Shown here one piece after another: positions 45,623 through 56,421 of a stretch of DNA of 64,000 bases. Position 1 is the stretch's first letter, and every line of letters starts with the position of its first letter. The notes under the pieces are model-generated. The model saw only the letters and a list, made by a program, of their open reading frames with translations. It was not told the DNA's origin and made no database searches. The DNA is taken from assembly GCA_021018995.1 (NCBI GenBank), contig CM037586.1, forward strand, positions 149,400,060 through 149,464,059, in the 5' to 3' direction. The position numbers and the translations under genes are program-made. The DNA is from Chloranthus sessilifolius (Eukaryota > Streptophyta > Magnoliopsida > Chloranthales > Chloranthaceae).

Positions 45623-46660
45623 ATGGCATCCGCCGCTTGCAACAACTCCCTCCTCTTCACCCCCTCAAAACGCTCATCTTCCTCTCTCCCTTTCACTTCA
45701 TCCTCCACAACCCCGATCCCCTTTCTCAAAAACCCCTTTCCCCAACGTCTTCTCTCCAAATCAATACTCCCAATCAACCCCCAAAACGCCACACCAGCAA
45801 AATCATCCCCTACCTCCGACATCCCCCAAACCCTAAAATCCCGTCTCTCCAATGGCGAAACCCTCTACGGCATTTTTCTCCTCAGCTTCTCTCCCACTCT
45901 TGCTGAAATCGCCGGCCTCGCTGGTTACGATTACGCCGTCGTCGACATGGAACATGGCCCCGGAGGAATCTCCGACGCCCTCTCGTGCCTCCGCGCCCTC
46001 GCGGCCACAGGAACTCCGGCGATCCTCCGCCTACCGGAATCCTCAGCGACGTGGGCCAAAAAAGCCCTAGATCTCGGGCCACAAGGCATCATGTTTCCAA
46101 TGATCGAAAACCCTAAATCCGCCAAAAGAGCCGTATCGTACTGCAGATTCCCTCCCGAAGGAGTCCGAGGATCCGCTCATACGGTCGTTAGGGCATCGAA
46201 ATACGGTATCGACGACGGGTACTTGGGTAACTACCAAGACGAGTTATTGATAATGTGCCAAGTGGAATCGGAAGAAGGGATGAAGAAGATGGAAGAGATC
46301 GCAGCAATCGAAGGGGTGGATTGCATTCAGATGGGGCCGTTGGATCTGAGCGCGAGCTTGGGATATTTGTGGGATCCAGGGAATAAGAAAGTGAGGGAGA
46401 CTTTGCGTGCGGGAGAGAAGGAGGTGTTGGGTATGAAGAAGCGTGGGGGTGCGTTTCTCGGTGGTTTCGCCATGCCACACGATAGCCCAGATGAGATGAG
46501 GAAGCGCGGGTATCACATGGTAGCGGGGGCGGTGGATTTGGGGATGTTCAGAAGAGCGGCTGTCGAGGATGTGATGAGGTTTAAGATGGGCTTGAAGGAC
46601 GGTTCTGATGATGATGGTGAAGGAGATAAGGACAAAGATGAGAAATATTGGAGTGAGTAA
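45623..46660 (+). CDS. HpcH/HpaI aldolase family protein, chloroplast-type, intronless
   Basis: A 345-residue, single-exon, class II (metal-dependent) aldolase of the HpcH/HpaI family, which cleaves 2-keto-3-deoxy-sugar acids or related 4-hydroxy-2-keto acids to pyruvate and an aldehyde in bacteria. The plant substrate is not known. Residues 1-65 are Ser/Pro-rich and basic, a likely plastid transit peptide. The barrel follows: VVDMEHGPGG (His 111, catalytic base), LRLPES (Arg 136), GIMFPMIENP, VRGSAHTVVRASKYG, CQVESEEG (Gln 213, metal Glu 215) and IQMGPLDLSASLGY (metal Asp 241), then GGFAMPHDSPDEM and AGAVDLGMFRRAA. All key residues are present and there are no stops, so it is probably functional. 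I chose the ATG at 45623 (context CCATGGC, TATA 58 bp upstream) over one 33 bp earlier. The C-terminal tail is acidic (DGSDDDGEGDKDKDE). Its 5' half is much richer in C than the flanks. Confidence 0.92.
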   Translation: MASAACNNSLLFTPSKRSSSSLPFTSSSTTPIPFLKNPFPQRLLSKSILPINPQNATPAKSSPTSDIPQTLKSRLSNGETLYGIFLLSFSPTLAEIAGLAGYDYAVVDMEHGPGGISDALSCLRALAATGTPAILRLPESSATWAKKALDLGPQGIMFPMIENPKSAKRAVSYCRFPPEGVRGSAHTVVRASKYGIDDGYLGNYQDELLIMCQVESEEGMKKMEEIAAIEGVDCIQMGPLDLSASLGYLWDPGNKKVRETLRAGEKEVLGMKKRGGAFLGGFAMPHDSPDEMRKRGYHMVAGAVDLGMFRRAAVEDVMRFKMGLKDGSDDDGEGDKDKDEKYWSE

Positions 46661-46795
46661 GGATATAATAGTAAATAAAAATATGGTTTATTAGTATAAC
46701 TATGAGACATACATATTTAGAGCGGCTACAAATTATGTTTGATTTTTCGGTTTTTCGTTTCTGGAAAATGAAAAATTGGAAATGATTTGTTTTTT

Positions 46796-48000
46796 ATGAA
46801 AGGCCGAAATATTTCATTGATTCAAATCCACTAATACACGTTCAGAGATGGGATTTGGAGCATCCTCCATCCGGACATGAGAGGCGGTGAAAGTTGTACC
46901 CATTTTTTTTTTTTTTTGCAAGAAAGTGAGCCACAATAATCTTAATACAATTATTGAACATGAAATTAGACAATAAATTCTAATTTTAGCGGTAATCATA
47001 GATAGAGTTGAGTGATCTCTTTTTTTTTTGTTATTGAATTTACGACATTAGATGAATCACTTCCAAGAATAATATTCTTTAATTCAATGTCCTTGGCTAA
47101 TTTAATTTCTTTGGAGAGAGCCATTATTTCCGCTTGAAGGGCATTTGGAATATGAGCCAAACCTTTACTCATAGAGGCTTGTATATCTCCGTCAGCTATC
47201 TCAAATTACAACGCCTATCCCTGTTGAGGACTAGTTTTGTTTTCATGCTCCATCAACGTTAATCTTGAAGAAATCCAAGTTTGGTTTTCTCCATCCAGTA
47301 TGACTCATGATTGATGATCTCACTTGTGATTGGAGTCTCGAGAGTTTGCGGCAATGAATTCATTTAGTATCCCCTCTTCTTAAAAAAATATGATTTACAG
47401 GGTTGATTGCGGTGCCGGTTATTGTTAGCTTGTTTCGATAATTCCATATCGCCCACGCTATTATAAGAAATTATCAGCGCTTTCTTCCATCTCCGATAGG
47501 ATTACTTGAAACAAGTTTAAAAAATTGTTTACGCAATGTTCATCACTTCTGAGACTCATGGAAGAGTTAGAACCAAAGTTGTGTAATATAAGGACAATCT
47601 TTAAGAGTATGTATTGTAATCTCAGCTTCAATTCTACACATTCTGCATTTATGATCAACTGTCACCGATTTTTTGTTAGATTGTTTTTCACCAGTAGGAT
47701 GTCCTTGTAAATTCTCCAAGCGAAAATTTTAATTTTATTCAGAATGTTGTATTTCCAAAACCTTTTTTACCCTCTCAAGTGATTGGCTATTGGATCCCAC
47801 TTAAAGAACATCATTGTCCATGATACTATGTGTCACATGATAAGCATTGCTTATACTGAAATATTCATTTTTTCATAATGCCCAAACTACTTTGTCCGCG
47901 TAGCCCACAATTAGAAGGATGCTCTCTACATTCTCGGGAAAAAAGAACTCCTTAATAATGGTTGGATTCTAAGATTGTGGTGTCCCCATAATAAAAGAAT
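46796..48000 (-). mobile_element. L1-type LINE 3' end: zinc-binding region and RNase H (degenerate)
   Basis: Read on the minus strand: a zf-RVT-like segment near 47790-47560 (KIFAWRIYKDI-like, CRMCRIEAEI, frame-shifted). Then AWAIWNYRNKL at 47465-47430, FFKINVDGA (RNase H start) near 47265, QAEIMALSKEIKLAKDIELK near 47140-47080, then the 3' UTR and an A-rich end at 46790-46800. This is the 3' part of a plant L1 element, with stops throughout. Confidence 0.75.
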
Positions 48001-48194
48001 CATCGGTCTTGAAAGGTAAGTTTCCCTTTTAGAGTGATAATTTTGAAGGTTCTTGATCCGTTTGTTACTTTTTTCATGTCACCTTCCTTAGAGGCTCGTA
48101 TTTTATTTGCATTTCAAAGTTATAAACTACAAAACTTTGACCTTATGTTTGGATACCACGCTAGCGAAACTACAAGCGTTCAACTCGATATAAG
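48001..48194. other. No recognisable feature
   Basis: AT-rich sequence between the LINE remnant and the hAT MITE. Nothing seen. Confidence 0.5.
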
Positions 48195-48518
48195 CGTAGT
48201 CACAAAATCAGGGTTCATAAATAGTTTGGCGAGGTTAAAATTTGAAAAAATTCGGAAAAATTAGAAAGTTTGGGGAAATATTCGGAGGAAAAATCGGTGA
48301 GAAAAAAATAAAATAATAAAAAGATTTAAAATTAAAAAAATTAAATTAAAAAATATTTAAAAAGTTAAACTTTTTTTCAAATTCGGGAATTTCGTGAATA
48401 ATTTGCGAGGTTCAGGGATTTGACGAATATTTGAAAATTTTATGAATAATTTAGGAGATCTTAAATTCGTGAATTATTCGCGAATTTTTTAAATATTCCG
48501 ACAATTTTTGTGACTATG
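48195..48518. mobile_element. hAT-type MITE copy E, other subfamily (324 bp)
   Basis: The ends are CGTAGTCACAAAA (48195-48207) and TTTTGTGACTATG (48506-48518), 12 of 13 complementary. The target duplication is GATATAAG (48187-48194) and GATGTAAG (48519-48526), 7 of 8 identical. The interior repeats CGTGAATAATTTGCGAGG and CGTGAATTATTCGCGAAT. A decayed relative lies at 18300-18465. Confidence 0.88.
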
Positions 48519-48526
48519 GATGTAAG

Positions 48527-49150
48527 CATCTAAGGCAGGCAATAGTCTACATTAAGGCTCAAAAGTTGATCGATAAGAAGTACTAATTTATTAGGGACAT
48601 GTGACATGTAAAGAGTACACGTTTTTTGAGTGATTACACCAAAAGAAAGATTTGATATTTTAGGGACATATGATATATAAAAATATAATATGGGCTGTCT
48701 ATTTTGAAGTTCATGATCAATAGATCTCTATTACATAAAATTGAAGCAAAACACGATACTTGGCATATGATCTATTATAGTCAACTGTTGGTTTATATAA
48801 TAACCTTTGATTCCATTTAATCAAATGATGAAAATTATATTTTGTTCTAATCTTTTGCAATTAATATATTTAAATCATAGCCTTCAAATCAAATGACTTA
48901 GATGATGTTTACTTGTCAAACTTGCAAATCTTTTCTTTTAAATTCGGTACAAACACTTGAAAAGCGTGTGCAAGTAATGGCTTCCTTTATTCATCGGGTA
49001 CATTTATTTTGACCAACCAAATCTCTAACTGCACCTATCTATTATTTCAACTCACTTATATTTTTATTATCATTTTTCATGAGATATATATATAGCTTAT
49101 AATAACAATTGGACCTCTTTGTTTTTTTAAATTGATATATTACTTAAAAG
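48527..49150. other. No recognisable gene
   Basis: AT-rich. Motifs such as AGGGACATRTGAYATRTAAA (48594, 48662) recur and echo the interior of the 50.4-kb MITE; too decayed to delimit. Confidence 0.5.
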
Positions 49151-49165
49151 TAAAAGTTACACAAG

Positions 49166-49345
49166 ACCAAAGAGGCATTAGCCCAATTGGTAACTCCCTC
49201 CATTTGTAATGGAGGAGGTCGTGGGTTCGATGCTCGTACTCCACACTATTCCCACCCTTATCTTTACAATGTATGGGTTGAGTTTTGTTAGTTAACCGTC
49301 ACCACTATAATTGGTGTTCCGCTTCACAAAAAAAAAAAAAAAAAA
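49166..49345 (+). mobile_element. tRNA-derived SINE with poly(A) tail
   Basis: The head GGCATTAGCCCAATTGGTAA carries an RNA polymerase III A-box-like segment, and GGTCGTGGGTTCGATGC a B box. A ~100-bp body and a run of about 22 A (49328-49349) follow. The perfect 14-bp target duplication AAAAGTTACACAAG flanks it (49152-49165, 49346-49359, the second overlapping the A tail). This is a typical plant SINE insertion. Confidence 0.93.
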
Positions 49346-49354
49346 AAAAGTTAC

Positions 49355-49430
49355 ACAAGCAAGCTCAAACCCACGACCTCACAATCAATAAAACACATCA
49401 TTGCCTAACCAATATAGTTGAAGTTTGTTT
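49355..49430 (-). repeat. Antisense tRNA-like fragment, likely an older SINE head
   Basis: The minus strand has ATTGGTTAGGCAATGATGTG (A-box-like) and GAGGTCGTGGGTTTGAGCTT (B-box-like) 20 bases apart, in the order of a SINE head. It lies directly beside the younger SINE in the opposite orientation. Confidence 0.55.
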
Positions 49431-50415
49431 TATGTTTAAAACTTATACTATAAAAATCTATGCTGTTTATAAAAAAAAAAATAATAAAGGAAAATAAAAA
49501 ACTCATCCTAACCCTAGTGAATTGGGTTCACGTGATAATTACGAATTGCAAACCTAAATTTGAATCAAGTGAATTAGCGAGAGAACCTCTTAATCCGATC
49601 CACTTCCTTTTTCAAAGCCCGTATTTGCAATGGAGATTCTTGCGTGGTTACCCAAATTTTCTTTTGCGTTGACTCTACAAAGTGATAGTGATCATGGACG
49701 TATCACGAGACCTGATTCTCATGTCACTTTTTAAGATGTGTTGCACATGAAATCAAAGATGCCAATGGTAGAGCTAAGTAGGGGCATGGAATGAGTGGGT
49801 GCAATTTCCCCTCAACCCCCTCTACGTATAGCCTGTTAACTATCATACACTTGGAACTTATATGGTTCCTCATTGGTTTGTTATCACGTGACACCCAATC
49901 ACATAATCGGATGTCATGTAAAGAAGTGACTTAATGATCATAATTATTGTGAGTATTTATAATTAGGCGATCAATAATATCAATCATGTGAAAAATGAAT
50001 GATAAAATCAAGTGTAATTTTCTTGATATTTTTCGTGCAATTAACTATATTAATTGCATAATTTTATATTAATTATATTTTATTTTTTTCAGCACAAATA
50101 TAATTATTAAGCCGCTTTTTTATTTGATACCGGATCATGTAATTGAGTGCCACATAGCAACAAACTTTTATAGTACCATATAAGATCTGCGTGCCCCTTA
50201 ATGCCGCGCTTATTTGTGTTTTTTTCGTAATAGGTCTTCTCTTGACCGTCTATGCCTATGGAGAAGAAGGCCAGTATAATATTATTAATTTATTATGGTG
50301 GTTGCTGGTAAAAAGAAAGAATTTAGGTTCATTTTATATTATTCCTACTCTTATATTGTACAACAGGATTACGAATTGCAAGAACTCATTTTATGCATTT
50401 GCTTTTTAGATTAGG
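49431..50415. other. No recognisable gene
   Basis: AT-rich sequence with only short ORFs. Nothing seen. Confidence 0.5.
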
Positions 50416-50844
50416 GTGCCTCTATTGGCTCCCAATCTCTGAAAGAACCCACGTCAGCAACCCTTCAAACTCATTAATTGTGTCGGATCAAATGATGGAT
50501 CGTGTTTTACTCTGATCTTTCACATAATGGATCCTGAGATCATTTTGCGCCTATCAACAATCAATTTTTTATTTCACATGTCAAAAATTTTCAAATTAAA
50601 AAATGATCCTAGAATCGTGTTTAAGTGTGATGTGTGCCATAAGATTCAAGTGGCATTTTTTTCGGGACATGTGAGATGTAGAATAAAAAATGACCGTATG
50701 ATAGGTGAGAAATGATCTCAAGATCCATTATGGAAGATCGGGGTGAAACATGATCTTCATCATTTGAACCAACGCAATTAATGGGTTTGAAGGGATTTTT
50801 GATGTGGGCACTTTCAAAGATTTCGTGGGCGCTATTAGAGGCAG
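50416..50844. mobile_element. Foldback MITE (~429 bp, long imperfect TIRs)
   Basis: The left arm from GTGCCTCTATTGGCTCCCAA through CCCTTCAAACTCATTAATTG and AATGATGGATCGTGTTTTAC to CATAATGGATCCTGAGATCA is inverted in the right arm, whose complement starts CTGCCTCTAATAGCGCCCAC. The arms are about 140 bp each. The middle has ACATGTCAAA and GGGACATGTGAGATG. The target duplication is unclear (ATTAG/ATTAT). Relatives occur at 6340-6640 and 51060-51190. Confidence 0.75.
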
Positions 50845-51690
50845 ATTATGGTTGGACGGCAGTGCTACTTGGTTTTACGATAGTAGCAACTGAACATATG
50901 GGTTTATATATGAACATAAATTTGGATGCTCCTTTTTCTTTAAATTTAAAAAATAGGGCTGCTATGTGTACATCAATTTTTTTTCTTAACTCACACCACT
51001 CAAAATCACTTAATGAAAAGACTTCTCATTTTAGAGACCTGTGTCATGTGAAAATATCATGTTAATTGTCTGATTTAAAGGTCATAATATAAAGATCTTT
51101 CTTGCAAAGGATTGGCATAAAACACAATCTTTATCATTTGATTCGAAACAAGCAATTGAATCATAGAGATCATATTCCCCGTGCCAATTTGATCTTTAAC
51201 ACATGGCCTTCAAATCGTACGGATTAGATGATGTTTTCACATGACACAATTCCCCAAAATACAAAATATCTCTATTTGTATTGTGCATGAAGAAAAAATT
51301 GGCGTGCGCGCAACAGTGCTCTTTTAAACATCTTAAGGTGATTATTATCTTTATTAAAGAAATGGCTAGTATACGAGGAAAGCAGGAAAGGTTAGAAGCC
51401 TAATCGCTTGACTTTGCGGTCTGATTGAGGGATGAAACGTTTGGCGCCTTTCAAAAATGTATGCAAAGGTAACAAGATCCACCGACAGTAGAACAAATAA
51501 GGGGATAATATAGGGATATCTACAGAAAGAGGATTGGGAAAAAAGGTTTCTCACTGCTACACTGAAATGAAAAGTTTCAAAATCAGAACGTACCATTTCT
51601 CAGAGTCCTTGAAATTCATGAAAATGATTTATACATATTAGTGAAATGTCCTCTATGCCCTCCTTTATAAGCCTCATTTTAAACCCTTTC
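50845..51690. other. No recognisable gene; MITE relatives
   Basis: 51060-51190 resembles the right arm of the preceding MITE (AAAGATCTTTCTTGCAAAGG, ACACAATCTTTATCATTTGA). Otherwise AT-rich, nothing seen. Confidence 0.45.
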
Positions 51691-51699
51691 CCATTGCTT

Positions 51700-51948
51700 T
51701 TTGACCTGCGACAGCTACCCAAAGAGGAGCATCGACCTCTCCGGCGAGTGCTCCAGTGAGCGTCTCTCTCCAAACCCTCCAGCGTCTCTCCCTCTCTCCA
51801 CACCCTCTCCTTAGCGCCCTGCGCCTCTCTCTCTCTCTATCTCTTACCTGCGACCGCGACCCAAAGAGGAGGGGCGACTTCTCCGGCAGGTGTTCCGGCG
51901 AGTGCTCCGGTGAACTTCTTGAAAGAATTACTTCAAGGTATACATTTT
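51700..51948 (+). other. CT-rich leader-like segment, possible non-coding first exon
   Basis: A GC- and pyrimidine-rich block with an internal duplication (ACCTGCGACMGC, AAAGAGGAGS, TCTCCGGCRGGTG/GCGAGTGCTCC occur twice). It ends in an exon-like CTTCAAG followed by GTATAC, a plausible splice donor at about 51939. It looks like the 5' UTR exon of a plant gene, but no coding exon with a clear link follows. It may belong with the orphan exons downstream. Confidence 0.4.
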
Positions 51949-52880
51949 GTTTTCCAGCTCCGTTCTCTTCGATTCATCAAATCAAACCCCATTGTCTACT
52001 ATAATTCCAAATCTGAACTGAAATCCGAAGAATTAGTTCAAGGTTCGATCTTGATGCCTTGAGACCAAATTCTTTCGGTACTCTATTGGTTCGGTTTAGG
52101 TGTTTACTGTGTGTACTTCACTTTTCGGTTTATTATTATTATTATTATTTTTTTCCCATTTTTCGGTGGAAGCAAACCAAAATCAGTTCTATCTGGATCG
52201 GTCCGAACCAAATCTGAACTAGAACCCGAATATTTCGCGTTCTTCCGGTACGCTTTTGGTTTGGTTTAAGTTTTTAATATATTTACTTCAGTTTTCAGTT
52301 TATTATTTTTTATTTTTTTCCAGTTATTTATATTTATGGAAGTGAGAATATTGACTATTTTTTTTTTGTTTGATGCTGATGCATCAATTTATTTAATATT
52401 TCATAAAATAGTTAAGGAACTGATTTTTCAATAAGTATAAACATGAAATAAATTTATTTTAGCATTCTCTTGTAGCTCAAGTCTTTGACAAAATGCCGAG
52501 GTAAATTAATATAAGACTTTGATACTTTGTTTTAAGTCTATTAATATGTACAAGTATAGGCTTTTTTTTGTATGGTGGCCTGACATATTTTGATATTCCC
52601 TATTGGATCTTAAAACAGAGAAGATGGTATCAATATGAGTACCATTTCTGAGTATAGAAAATTTTGAACCCACTGTAAGGCCAAATCCTATTCCTTGGAC
52701 CTACTTATGGGAGTTCCCAGCCACACGGTCATAACTCATAAGGCACATTAATTCGTTGTAAGAACCAGATCAAAGGTTTTTCTTTCTTCAAAAAAACAGA
52801 TTATCATAACCAAAGAAAAATTGCATTTCCTTCTATATATTTTCACATCAACAATATTGATCGATGCATATCTGCTGCAG
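51949..52880. other. Intron-like stretch with a ~200-bp near duplication
   Basis: AAATCTGAACTGAAATCCGAA...TCGGTACTCTATTGGTTCGG at 52005-52120 and AAATCTGAACTAGAACCCGAA...CCGGTACGCTTTTGGTTTGG at 52208-52270 are two diverged copies. TCGGTTCGG-type motifs are shared with 17.8 and 45.2 kb. Confidence 0.5.
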
Positions 52881-52980
52881 GAACTTGTAGGAATTATCAA
52901 ACTTTCGACGTACTCTAGTTTTAGTCTTTTTGAATGCCGAAAGGTTGTCAATGGTTCTAAATCGCCTGATCTTGGCAGTG
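52881..52980 (+). pseudogene. Orphan exon like kinesin-like calmodulin-binding protein (KCBP), FERM region
   Basis: A 100-nt open segment between an acceptor (CTGCTGCAG) and a donor (GTAATTG). It reads ELVGIIKLSTYSSFSLFECR then KVVNGSKSPDLGSG, which matches the MyTH4-FERM part of plant KCBP (ELAGIIKL..YSSFSLFECRKVV.GSKSPD). The next KCBP exon (EEYIGLDDNKYIGDLL) is not found downstream and no other KCBP exon is seen. It is therefore a captured or left-over exon. The assignment rests on my memory of the family motif. Confidence 0.6.
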
Positions 52981-55156
52981 GTAATTGTTTAATATCACCG
53001 TCTTGAATTATTCATTTTGCAATAAATCTTATGTTAACCAATTGGTCAACTAATTTACCTTCATGTTATTCAATCAGGGTTAATATTGTTGTTGTCATTA
53101 AAAGTATAGACTAAGTATTTTGGTAAATCTGATCATAACTTGATGGTAGTTCTCTTATCCTTTTAGTAAAAATGAAACTCTATGATTGTGATATATGGGG
53201 CCAAGGTAAGCTAACCATGTCTAGTAAGATATATGGCTCTTGTTATCAGGTTTTATCATCCAACCAGACAATCATGAACTCCCTACAAGCTTGGACCATT
53301 TACATTCCATACTTACTAATGGGCCAACATGTGAAGAGATCTTGTCAAAGAAACTCTAGATCTTACCTCCCCTTTTTCATTTTAGATCCTCCAAAGTGAT
53401 TAAACAAAAAGGCCAAGAAGTTTATTTGTCTTAAAATTTAGAAAAAGTTCCCAAAGTCTGAATGAAGCACCTCCTGTCATTTGCAGTCTAGTTCTTATTT
53501 CCCTTTTTCTTTCTTTTTGACAATGATCCTCCAAAAGGTTTAGACATAAAGGTCAAGGCCCATCTAATCCATAGATTATTTTTTTGAGTCAAAACTGCAT
53601 AATTTATCAAACATTTTAGACAAGAAAAATCCCAAACTTTACATAAAGTCAAAGACAGTAATTTGTCAATTGGAAAGCCACCAATTCACGAATGAGATGA
53701 TATTTAAATCACCTCATTCGTGCATTGGCATGATAGGAGTATTTGGCCCACCACTGATACACAAGGACAAAGATAGTTGACTTGTATTTATGCCCCAAAA
53801 TGCAAATGAGATGAATTTTATGGGTACTTGTGTCATCCTTTTTGCATTTAAGAAGTTGCATTTTGGGGATTAGACCTTTGCCCCAGTGATGATGCCCTCA
53901 AGCGTGTAGCGTTGAGGTCAAGGGTTAGAAAAACAGAGGAGATAAAAAATTCGGGAGGCCAGGCAGGGAGTCCGGGCTGCTCGAGGCGGGTCTAGGCGGC
54001 CACCTAAATCCAGTGTCCTGAGTCAGATCTCAGGGCGCCCAGGCCCAAGCCCCTACGATTTTAGAACAGTGGTAGTGTGAGTTTTGATCATGAGATGGGT
54101 GGTATGAGATTTGGTGGGTGAGTAGGATACATTTGGCGTGGCGACATTGTGGTAATGCACAGGGCGAGTGGTTGAAAATTTTGCTCTTATGTGATACTAT
54201 GCTCAAGAGTATCTTCTTTGAAATTTTGGGTTATTTCCTTCCACAATTAAAAGCATTTTAAACCGTTGGAGAGATTTCTCTAAATATTTAAGCCCATCAT
54301 TGATGGTTCGAGATGCTTTGTAAGCAATTCACCTACTCTTTTTATAGATAAAGATATTCAATTGAATTTAGTTTCAAATTGAATTCTGGATAAAAAAATC
54401 AAAGAATTTCTATTGATTCAACTGTGATGTCTTCAAATTTCAATTTCGAGATCTTTTTCCTCAATTTTTTTTTTTTTGGATAAGTAAGAATTTGCCAAAT
54501 TTTGAGGCTACATCCATTCCAACCAAACTTGTGAGTTGTTGATTAAATTCTTGTTCTTATAGACACCTGTTTGGTCGGGTTAACTTTATGATGAGACTTG
54601 TTCAAAGGATTGGAATATGTTTAGGATTCTACTTACGTGGTCATTTTCAACCACTTTCTAATTGTAGTACGATAACTTTTAAGTCGTCCTAATATGGTTA
54701 TTTTTAGCCTTATTCAAGTGACTTCCAAAGATGGTACCATTTCCAATCCCATTCAAAACACGGTCATTGCTAACCTTAGGAATTGAACAGGATGTCAAGA
54801 TCATTGTTAGTCCATTAATCAAGTGAAGATTCAAGTGACAAATTAAAGGACATTTGTTTTGGCTCCCTTAAGTTCACTACCACATGTTCACTTCTCATCT
54901 ATTGAAGATTGTTGTTGTTGGCTGCCACCTATCATCTGAAGTTGCATGTTCATCTGTAAATAGGGACTGGGAGGTCACATTTGAGTGGCCATGATATAGG
55001 CCTTAACATTGATCGTCACAATCTAGTTGAGATTTGAAGACACCCTTACATCATTTGTAGACACAGGAATAGAACTATGGAGTTCGACCCCACTTCTCTT
55101 ATTCACAGTGGTGGTTGTCAGTTTGTCATTAAAGTTTAATCTTTGGGATTAACTAT
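52981..55156. other. Gene-free stretch
   Basis: Holds an imperfect palindrome (ACGAATGAGATGATATTTAA...ACCTCATTCGTG) at 53690-53725 and a GC-rich block at 53955-54045 (GGCCAGGCAGGGAGTCC, CTCGAGGCGGGTCTAGGCGG) that looks like a fragment of a GC-rich repeat. No coding motif. Confidence 0.5.
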
Positions 55157-55164
55157 GTTGTAAC

Positions 55165-55793
55165 TAAGGTTTAAAATTTGGGTATTGGATGTGTTTGTCA
55201 ATGGGTCAGGCCAAAATTTTGGCTGCCCGATGTATCAAGAGTATATGCCCGACCCGACCTGATCCGATATGACCTGACGAGTCAAGCGTTTGTGCCTGAC
55301 CCAACCCGACCCAACCCCCCGATACAAAACCCCTTATTTCCTTCATTTAATATATAAAATATCGGGTTGGGTTGGCCCGACCCAATTTTTGCCCGACCTG
55401 ACCTTTGAGGGGACCCAACCCAATGGTCGGGTTGGATGCTTTATGCCCGACCCGCCCTAAATCGATGGTCAAGTTTATGTGTCTGATCGGTAAAAAGAAC
55501 TAGCTCAGGTCGTTCAGGTATCGGGTCGACCCAACCCATTGACAGCCCTACTGCCCCAGTATCAAATGTGACATCGACTAATACTTGCTAATACCGATAC
55601 ATATCAATCGATATCAAATTTCGTATGGCTCATATGTATCAGCTATATTCGCGGATACCGGCCAATACTAGTAGATATTGGCTGATACCTACAGGATACT
55701 GATACCATTGTCGGTATTGATAATGTATCAGACTAGGCCGAAACTGATTCATAGTGCTGACATGTATCAGTATTGGTTTGTTTTGAAACCATG
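55165..55793. mobile_element. hAT-type MITE copy F, interrupted by a second MITE
   Basis: The outer ends are TAAGGTTTAAAAT (55165-55177) and GTTTTGAAACCATG (55780-55793), mostly complementary. The flanks GTTGTAAC (55157-55164) and GTTATAAC (55794-55801) match at 7 of 8. The outer interior (55560-55760) has the ATACATATCAGC and CCGATACATATC style of copies A and C. The inner element occupies 55190-55550. Confidence 0.7.
55190..55550. mobile_element. Inner MITE with TGTCAATGGGT termini and CCCGACCCGACC repeats
   Basis: The right end ACCCATTGACAGCCCTA complements the left TGTCAATGGGT (first five bases of the left end diverged). TAGGGCTGTCAATGGGT is a familiar hAT MITE terminus in plants. The interior is made of GCCCGACCCGACCTGA-type repeats in both orientations. 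No clear TSD. Confidence 0.65.
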
Positions 55794-56421
55794 GTTATAA
55801 CCTTGTGGTCAACTGAATAAGATCCCTCTTTATTTACGAATTGTCTTGAGTGATTGCGTTTGCACCATTTCCTCCCCCAATTTACTCTTTGTTAGCTTAC
55901 TCAAACCAGCACCAACACACCTGGTTGCATAGTAGAGCCACAAAATTTGTTGGGCCACAGAAAATGAGAATGAATGGCAATAGAAGATGAGGAACAATCA
56001 TATTTGAGTGACAAACTGATACAAGCCGATAGACCCTTTTTTGTTGCCCTCTATTTTCCCCTTTTCTATGGCAGACAAATTAGAAATTTTCATGCTGGTA
56101 TGGTACTAGAATGTAAAAAAAACTTCTGCAACTTGCCATTTAAGACATTAAATGTAAGGGCTTACTTCGTTGAAATTAATAACATTATTTTTCATTTCTC
56201 TTGGACTTCTGTATAGCATGTTGCTGCATGTAATTGCCCAAATGCCCTTAGCCCTATACGAGTTTTTAGGTTACAAAATGCAGGGCAGAATGAAGGGCTT
56301 GTTTGTGAACTTTATGGCATTTTGTGTTTAAACCCACAGGTTCACTATAAATGCCTTCTAATGAGACTAGTACCAGGAGTTGATGGTTTTTTTTAGCATT
56401 TTACTATAAATGCCTTCTTAG

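Noticed and set aside
49166-49240. True tRNA gene (Thr-like head)
   Set aside because: The acceptor stem does not close, and the segment is followed by a SINE body, poly(A) and a target duplication.
52440-52495. 25-nt micro-exon between TGTAG and GTAAAT
   Set aside because: Too short to support, and it matches no KCBP or ABCB motif.
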